Source: Streptomyces sp. CB02058 (GTDB taxonomy: Bacteria > Actinomycetota > Actinomycetes > Streptomycetales > Streptomycetaceae). Taken from it: a stretch of 64,000 nt of DNA. The translations under genes and the position numbers were made by a program. The notes beneath the pieces were generated by a model. That model worked only from the letters and a program-made list of their open reading frames with translations, ran no database searches and was not told the DNA's origin. The stretch is taken from contig NZ_LIPG01000003.1 in NCBI RefSeq assembly GCF_001905505.1, positions 186,001 through 250,000 on the forward strand, in the 5' to 3' direction. Positions within the stretch are counted from its first letter, which is position 1; every line of letters begins with the position of its first letter. Shown piece by piece: positions 59,396 to 64,000 of this stretch.

Positions 59396-60580
59396 ATGAC
59401 TGTGATCTCCACGAGCCCCACGGGGAGGACGGCTCCCGCGCCGTCCGCGGCGGCCCGCCCCGCCCGCCCCTTCGTCGGTGAGCTCCGGCTCGACGCCTTC
59501 GCCGCGCACCGGCGCACCGTCGTCCCGCTCGGTCCGCTCACCCTGCTCACCGGAGGCAGCGGCAGCGGGAAGTCGACGGCCCTGCGCGGGTACGAGGCGC
59601 TGGCAAGGCTGGCGGCGGGCGACCCGCTGGAGGACGTCTTCCCCGACCCGGCGGCCTGGGTGCCGGAGGGGGCGGGCGCCGACGCGCAGGGGCGACGCGG
59701 ATTCAGGCTGGGCTGCACGGTGGAGGGCCCGGCCGGCCCGGTGAGGCTCGACCTCGCCGTGCAGGCCGAGCCCGCGCTCCGCATCGTCGGCGAGCGGCTG
59801 ACGGGGGAGGGCGGCGAGACCCTGCTGAACACGGCGCTGCTCGATCCGCGCCGCCCCTTCGTGCAGGCCGCCTGGCACACCGCTGGGGCGGTCGCGGTGA
59901 CGCGCGCCCCCTTCCCCGACGACCGGCTCGGCACCGCGCTGCTGCCGCTGCGGGTCGCGGGCACCACGGACGGGCAGTTGAGGGTGCTGGCGGCGGCCGA
60001 GCAGGTGGTCGTGGCGCTGCGGTCCGCGTTCGCCTGCGATCCCGAGCCCCGGCTGATGCGTGGGCCCGTGCCGGTCGGGGAAGGCCGGCTGACCTCGTGC
60101 TGCGACAACCTCGCCGAGGTCCTGCACCGCACCCACAGCCAGTGCGAGCGACGGCACGCCCGGCTCGTCGCCAGCGCGGACACGGGGTGCGCGGGGCAGG
60201 TGACCGGGCTGACCGTCGAAGAGCTGGGGGACGGGACCGTGCGGGCCAGGACGGAGCGCGGGCCGGGGCGCAGCACCCCGATCGCCCGCCTCGGCGACGG
60301 CGAGCTGCGGTATCTCGCCCTCGCGCTCGTGCTGCTGACAGGCCCGCACGTCCTGGTGGTCGAACCGGCGGCGGAGGTCCCCCCGGCCATGCAGGCGCTC
60401 ACGGTCCTGGCCGACGGCCTCGACCGGAGCCTGGACGCCCGTCAGACGGGGGAGTTGCTGGCCCTGGCCGCCTCCATCTGCGCGGACGGCCACATGCGCC
60501 TGCTGGGAACGGTCGGCGAGGCGAACGCCGCCAGGGCCCGTGGGACGGCGGGAGTGACAGTGGTAGACCTGGCACCGTGA
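59396..60580 (+). CDS. RecF/AAA-type ATPase
   Basis: A 394-aa ATP-binding protein with Walker A GGSGSGKST (residues 53-61) and an ABC-like signature GDGELRYLALALVLL near the C-terminus, a layout of RecF/AAA_21-type ATPases. ATG 59396 follows TACGGT by six bases, so the mRNA may be leaderless. Its stop overlaps the start of a MazG-type gene (GTGA). Function is unknown; the coupling suggests joint action in nucleotide-pool control or DNA repair. Confidence 0.75.
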   Translation: MTVISTSPTGRTAPAPSAAARPARPFVGELRLDAFAAHRRTVVPLGPLTLLTGGSGSGKSTALRGYEALARLAAGDPLEDVFPDPAAWVPEGAGADAQGRRGFRLGCTVEGPAGPVRLDLAVQAEPALRIVGERLTGEGGETLLNTALLDPRRPFVQAAWHTAGAVAVTRAPFPDDRLGTALLPLRVAGTTDGQLRVLAAAEQVVVALRSAFACDPEPRLMRGPVPVGEGRLTSCCDNLAEVLHRTHSQCERRHARLVASADTGCAGQVTGLTVEELGDGTVRARTERGPGRSTPIARLGDGELRYLALALVLLTGPHVLVVEPAAEVPPAMQALTVLADGLDRSLDARQTGELLALAASICADGHMRLLGTVGEANAARARGTAGVTVVDLAP

Positions 60581-60936
60581 CGGAACTGGATGTAGCGCAA
60601 CTGCAGCGGCGGCTCGCCGACTTCGCGGCCACCCGGGACTGGGAGCCGTACCACACCCCCAAGAACCTCTGTGCCGCGCTGAGCGTGGAGGCCTCCGAAC
60701 TGCTGGAGATCTTCCAGTGGCTGACGCCGGAACAGTCGGCCAGGGTCATGGAGGACCCCGACAAGGCGTTCCGTGTACGGGACGAGGTCGCGGACGTCCT
60801 GGCGTATCTGCTGCAGTTCTGCGAGGTCCTGGGCGTCGATCCGCTGGAGGCACTCGCGGCCAAGATCGAGCGGAACGAGGCGCGCTTCCCGGTGGCCGGC
60901 GGCGAGGCGCCGACCGATCGTCACTCTTCGGAGTGA
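60577..60936 (+). CDS. MazG-like nucleotide pyrophosphohydrolase
   Basis: A 119-aa all-alpha NTP pyrophosphatase. The ExxE...ExxD metal motif is present (EASELLEIFQW and DEVADVLAYLL). Members hydrolyse dNTPs or modified nucleotides to monophosphates. The GTG start overlaps the stop of the RecF-like ATPase gene, so the two are translated together. Confidence 0.85.
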   Translation: MTELDVAQLQRRLADFAATRDWEPYHTPKNLCAALSVEASELLEIFQWLTPEQSARVMEDPDKAFRVRDEVADVLAYLLQFCEVLGVDPLEALAAKIERNEARFPVAGGEAPTDRHSSE

Positions 60937-60941
60937 TCGAC

Positions 60942-61019
60942 TTATCCACAATCGGATTACTGTCCACAGATTTCCGATTTCCTCTGGCTTTCATGTGCCG
61001 CGCACCTCACTGTGGGTAA
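60942..61019. promoter_or_regulatory. Cluster of three DnaA-like boxes
   Basis: TTATCCACA (60942-60950) is a perfect DnaA box. CTGTCCACA (60960-60968) and TGTGGGTAA (61011-61019, read TTACCCACA on the minus strand) are one mismatch away. All lie within 78 bp of an AT-rich intergenic region upstream of the 61072 gene. Confidence 0.6.
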
Positions 61020-61071
61020 TGAAGAGGTGAGCGGGTTTCCGTACGGGCGGTATGGGCGACGGGGGAATCGC

Positions 61072-61596
61072 ATGGAAGCGGAGCGGCTGATCGAGGCGGG
61101 GCGCGGCGCGCTGGCGGGGAGCAGGGACGTGCCGGCCGTCATGGCGGAGGTGTGGCAGGCCCAGGCTCTCGCCCGGGCGGTCGGCGGGCGGCTGGCGAGC
61201 CGCGGCCCAGCGGAGTTGCGGACGGACGCGCGCGGGCTCAGTGAGATCTGCGCCCTGGGCAGCGCGGTGTTCGACCACCCGATGGTTCCGGCCTCGGGCG
61301 TGAGAGCCTCGCAGCTCTCGGAAGTGTCCGATGTGCCGCGGGCGTTGGCCGCGCTCGCGCAACTGCTCGGTGAGGCGGGCATAGCGCTGGTGGGCGTCGC
61401 CTGCGGCACGGAGGAGGAATCGCTCTACTGGCAGTGCATCGAGGCGATAGACGCCGTGGACGAGTCGGTGGACAGGGTCCAGGGCATGTTGAGACGGCTC
61501 GCGGAGGCGGAGCGCGACCACGAGGGGGAGCAGGGGCGCGACGGCCCGTACGGCGTGATCCGGGGACCGGCGGGTTCCGTCTCCGGCCAGTCATGA
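61072..61596 (+). CDS. Small conserved-type protein (DUF6099-like)
   Basis: A 174-aa alpha-helical protein (MEAERLIEAGRGALAGSRDVPAVMAEVWQAQALARAVG...). It resembles the DUF6099 family of actinomycetes, for which no function is known. GGGGGA precedes ATG 61072. It lies just after the DnaA-box cluster, between the MazG-like gene and an F420-type oxidoreductase. Confidence 0.65.
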   Translation: MEAERLIEAGRGALAGSRDVPAVMAEVWQAQALARAVGGRLASRGPAELRTDARGLSEICALGSAVFDHPMVPASGVRASQLSEVSDVPRALAALAQLLGEAGIALVGVACGTEEESLYWQCIEAIDAVDESVDRVQGMLRRLAEAERDHEGEQGRDGPYGVIRGPAGSVSGQS

Positions 61597-61668
61597 GCCG
61601 GGGTGTCCGGCGCGGGGAGAGGAGAGGGGAGGCGGGGCGCGGCGGTTTCGAAGGTGCAGGATGGAGGC

Positions 61669-62592
61669 ATGGATCTTCGAATCTTCACCGAGCCCCAGCA
61701 AGGGGCGAGCTACGACACGCTGCTCACCGTCGCCAAGGCCACCGAGGACCTCGGCTTCGACGCCTTCTACCGTTCGGACCACTATCTGCGCATGGGCTCC
61801 GGCGACGGGCTGCCCGGACCGACCGACGCGTGGATCACTCTGGCCGGTCTGGCTCGCGAGACCAAGCGGATCCGCCTCGGCACCCTGATGACCGCGGGCA
61901 CCTTCCGTCTGCCCGGAGTGCTGGCCATCCAGGTGGCTCAGGTCGACCAGATGTCGGGCGGCCGGGTCGAGCTCGGCCTGGGCGCGGGCTGGTTCGAGGA
62001 GGAGCACAAGGCGTACGGCATCCCGTTCCCCAAGGAGAAGTTCGGCAGGCTGGAGGAGCAGCTGGCGATCATCACGGGTCTGTGGGAGACGGAGACCGGC
62101 AAGACCTTCAGCTACGACGGCACGTACTACCAGCTCACCGACTCTCCCGCGCTGCCGAAGCCGGCCCAGGCCAAGGTGCCGGTCCTGATCGGGGGCCACG
62201 GCGCGGTCCGCACGCCGCGCCTGGCCGCGCGGTACGCGGACGAGTTCAACATCCCGTTCGCGTCGATCGAGGACAGCGAGAAGCAGTTCGGGAGGGTCAG
62301 GGATGCGGCCGTGGCCGCCGGCCGGGCACCGGACGACCTGGTGTACTCCAACGCCCTGGTGGTGTGCGTCGGCAAGGACGACGCCGAGGTCGCCCGGCGC
62401 GCGTCCGCCATCGGGCGCGAGGTCGAGGAGATCAAGGCGAACGGACTGGCGGGCTCCCCCGACGAGGTGGTCGACAAGATCGGCCGGTACGCGGCCATCG
62501 GCTCGTCCCGTGTCTACCTCCAGGTCCTGGACCTGCACGACCTGGACCACCTGGAACTGATCGCGTCCCAGGTCCAGTCGCAGCTGGGCTGA
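61669..62592 (+). CDS. LLM-class F420-dependent oxidoreductase
   Basis: A 307-aa luciferase-like TIM-barrel protein with the F420-dependent features DLGFDAFYRSDHYL, LGTLMTAGTFRLPGVLAIQVAQVDQMSGGRVELGLGAGW and the C-terminal helix EEIKANG. These enzymes reduce or oxidise small molecules with coenzyme F420 or FMN. ATG 61669 has GGAGG four bases upstream. The substrate is unknown. Confidence 0.85.
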   Translation: MDLRIFTEPQQGASYDTLLTVAKATEDLGFDAFYRSDHYLRMGSGDGLPGPTDAWITLAGLARETKRIRLGTLMTAGTFRLPGVLAIQVAQVDQMSGGRVELGLGAGWFEEEHKAYGIPFPKEKFGRLEEQLAIITGLWETETGKTFSYDGTYYQLTDSPALPKPAQAKVPVLIGGHGAVRTPRLAARYADEFNIPFASIEDSEKQFGRVRDAAVAAGRAPDDLVYSNALVVCVGKDDAEVARRASAIGREVEEIKANGLAGSPDEVVDKIGRYAAIGSSRVYLQVLDLHDLDHLELIASQVQSQLG

Positions 62593-62710
62593 GGTTCGCC
62601 GGGCCGAGCCTCGCCTCGCCGGGCCGAGCCGCGCTGGGGCGAGCCTCGCCGGGCCGAGCCGCGCTGGGGCGAGCCTCGCCGGGTCGAGCCGCGTCGGGGC
62701 GAGCCGGGCC
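62591..62710 (+). repeat. 30-bp tandem repeat, three copies plus a partial
   Basis: Units at 62611-62640, 62641-62670 and 62671-62700 share the pattern GCCTCGCCGGG.CGAGCCGCG..GGGGC, with a partial copy at 62591-62610. It lies right after the oxidoreductase stop, before the start of the methyltransferase gene. Confidence 0.8.
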
Positions 62711-62800
62711 CGGCCGGAACAGCCGACCGCGGCGGAGCACGGGTCGCGGGAAGCGGACGGCATGACGCCGAGCTCAGGACACCGACAGCAAGGAGCAGCT

Positions 62801-63736
62801 GTGCACCCCGCCCGGACTCCGGATGTGCCGCCCGGCCGTACGCTCGGCGAGGCCCTCGCGGAGGGAACCGTCCTGCTGGACGGCGGTCTCTCCAACCAGT
62901 TGGAGGCGCAGGGCTGCGATCTGTCCGACGCCCTGTGGTCCGCCCGGCTGCTCGCCGACGCGCCCCAGCAGATCGAAGCGGCCCATACGGCCTATGCGCG
63001 GGCTGGGGCGCAGGTGCTCATCACCGCCAGCTACCAGGCGACCTTCCAGGGCTTCGGGCGGCGCGGGATCGGGCGGGCCAGGGCCGCGGCGCTGATGGCC
63101 GGCAGCGTGGTGGCGGCCCGCCGGGCGGCCGCGGTGGCCGGGCGGGAGCGCTGGGTCGCGGCATCGGTCGGACCGTACGGGGCGATGCTCGCGGACGGCA
63201 GCGAGTACCGAGGCCGGTACGGGCTGACGGTCAGGGAGCTGGAGCGTTTCCACCGGCCACGGGTGGAGGCGCTGGCCTCGGCGGCTCCCGACGTGCTGGC
63301 CCTGGAGACGGTGCCCGACATCGACGAGGCCGAGGCGCTGCTGCGGGTGGTCGAGGAGTTCCCGGTGCCCGTCTGGCTCTCGTACAGCGCGGCGGGCGAC
63401 CGGACCAGGGCGGGGCAGCCGCTGGCCGAGGCCTTCGGGCTCGCGGCGGGCATCGAGCAGGTGATCGCCGTCGGAGTCAACTGCTGCGATCCGGCCGACG
63501 CCGACCGCGCGGTGGAGATCGCGGCCGCGGCGACCGGCAAGCCCGTCGTCGTCTATCCGAACAGCGGGGAGGAGTGGGACGCCGAAGGCAGGGCCTGGGC
63601 GGGGAGCAGCACCTTCGAGGCTTCCAGGGTGCGGGACTGGCAGCGGGCAGGAGCGCGGCTGGTCGGTGGGTGCTGCCGGGTGGGGCCGTCCGAAATCGCC
63701 GCGCTGGCCGGTCGACTCGCACCATCGGGTCGCTGA
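62801..63736 (+). CDS. mmuM: Homocysteine S-methyltransferase
   Basis: A 311-aa zinc-dependent methyltransferase. The N-terminal LLDGGLSNQLEAQGCD and the zinc ligands GVNCCDP and GGCCRVGP are typical of MmuM/Sam4. It methylates homocysteine with S-methylmethionine or S-adenosylmethionine. GTG 62801 has AAGGAG five bases upstream; ATG 62762 is possible but lacks a good site. Confidence 0.9.
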   Translation: MHPARTPDVPPGRTLGEALAEGTVLLDGGLSNQLEAQGCDLSDALWSARLLADAPQQIEAAHTAYARAGAQVLITASYQATFQGFGRRGIGRARAAALMAGSVVAARRAAAVAGRERWVAASVGPYGAMLADGSEYRGRYGLTVRELERFHRPRVEALASAAPDVLALETVPDIDEAEALLRVVEEFPVPVWLSYSAAGDRTRAGQPLAEAFGLAAGIEQVIAVGVNCCDPADADRAVEIAAAATGKPVVVYPNSGEEWDAEGRAWAGSSTFEASRVRDWQRAGARLVGGCCRVGPSEIAALAGRLAPSGR

Positions 63737-63779
63737 AAATGCCTGGTGGGAGGCGGGCCCCGGGCCCATACTCGGACGG

Positions 63780-64000
63780 GTGTTCCTGACTATCGGCACC
63801 ACCGGCACCCCTGAGCGTCCCGCCACCGATCTGGGCTTTCTGCTGCACAAGCATCCCGACAAGGCGCAGACGTTCTCCACCTCGCACGGGACCGCGCACG
63901 TCTTCTATCCCGAGGCGTCCGCGGAGCGCTGCACGGCCGCGCTCCTGCTGGAGGTGGATCCGGTGGCGCTGGTCCGCCGCGGCAAGGGCAAGGGCAGGGG
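63780..64000 (+). CDS. hen1: 3'-terminal RNA ribose 2'-O-methyltransferase Hen1 (5' part)
   Basis: The first 73 codons of a gene running off the right edge (VFLTIGTTGTPERPATDLGFLLHKHPDKAQ... in pieces, then LLEVDPVALVRRGKGKGRG). This is the N-terminal domain of bacterial Hen1, which methylates the 3'-end of cleaved RNA in a repair system with the kinase-ligase Pnkp. GTG 63780 begins eight bases after CATACT (63767-63772), so the mRNA may be nearly leaderless. Pnkp should lie just outside the window. Confidence 0.8.
   Translation, partial: MFLTIGTTGTPERPATDLGFLLHKHPDKAQTFSTSHGTAHVFYPEASAERCTAALLLEVDPVALVRRGKGKGR

Noticed and set aside
57208..60402. 1064-codon minus-strand open frame across cvnD-cvnE-sepF-ATPase
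   Set aside because: It is antisense to four well-supported plus-strand genes. Long antisense frames are expected at this GC content, and the translation is Arg/Ser/Pro-rich without a domain.
60942..61019. Chromosomal or plasmid replication origin
   Set aside because: Only three DnaA-like boxes and none of dnaA, dnaN, rep or par genes nearby; kept as a regulatory cluster.
62591..62710. Possible CRISPR-like array
   Set aside because: The 30-bp units are directly contiguous with no spacers, and no cas genes are in the window.

Overview
The window looks like chromosomal DNA of a Streptomyces or very close relative. GC content is very high, GTG and TTG starts are common, and it carries families typical of that genus: a BTAD/AAA/TPR regulator, an Xre-DUF397-ATPase triad, a complete conservon (cvnABCDE), a SepF paralogue, CYP105-type P450s, CsoR-type copper boxes and a c-di-AMP (ydaO) riboswitch. 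I found no tRNA, rRNA, IS element, phage gene or CRISPR array. Product names come from motif recognition and gene context; no database search was run.

Layout. 1-5.9 kb: end of an FG-GAP protein, a large AfsR-like ATPase regulator, a small membrane protein, and an Xre-DUF397 pair divergent from an anti-sigma-type ATPase. 5.9-10 kb: a MoxR-AAA / VWA-metallopeptidase pair with an unrecognised 468-aa partner. 10.2-14.7 kb: an NmrA-like oxidoreductase, then a palindrome that matches the rifamycin-associated element (RAE) as I remember it, a family 1 glycosyltransferase and a HelR-like helicase; together these look like an inducible rifamycin-resistance unit. 14.7-22.5 kb: a C5-dicarboxylate (itaconate-type) catabolic locus made of lyase, hydratase, MHS transporter, hydrolase, LysR regulator, class III CoA-transferase and acyl-CoA dehydrogenase. 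A 21-bp site is shared by its two divergent transcription units. 22.5-24.6 kb: a secreted pectate lyase with a palindromic operator at the predicted start of transcription.

24.6-33.8 kb: a cyclic-amide (hydantoin or thiohydantoin-like) locus: NCS1 permease, HyuA-like protein, two DUF917 proteins and PucR in one operon, divergent from an Asp/Glu racemase and a cysteine-desulfurase-like PLP enzyme. 33.8-35.4 kb: an epimerase divergent from a TetR regulator with two operators. 35.4-40.1 kb: a glucarate operon (IclR, KdgD, GntP permease, GudD). 40.3-45 kb: an SRPBCC protein, a secreted copper-type protein divergent from CopA across CsoR-like boxes, and a flavodoxin-like protein. 45-49.6 kb: TetR, ferredoxin reductase, P450, ferredoxin, the remnant of a deleted oxidoreductase, and a second TetR.

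49.7-54.6 kb: a small conserved-type protein, a riboswitch-controlled LysM/lytic transglycosylase, an acidic protein, a SIS-domain isomerase and an MBL-fold hydrolase. 54.6-58.9 kb: the conservon, whose P450 lacks the ExxR motif. 58.9-64 kb: SepF-like protein, RecF-like ATPase overlapping a MazG-type pyrophosphohydrolase, a small protein preceded by three DnaA-like boxes, an F420-type oxidoreductase, homocysteine S-methyltransferase, and the 5' end of an RNA-repair Hen1 methyltransferase.

The most interesting systems are the RAE-GT-HelR unit, the paired-DUF917 locus, and the CoA-dependent dicarboxylate locus with its shared operator.
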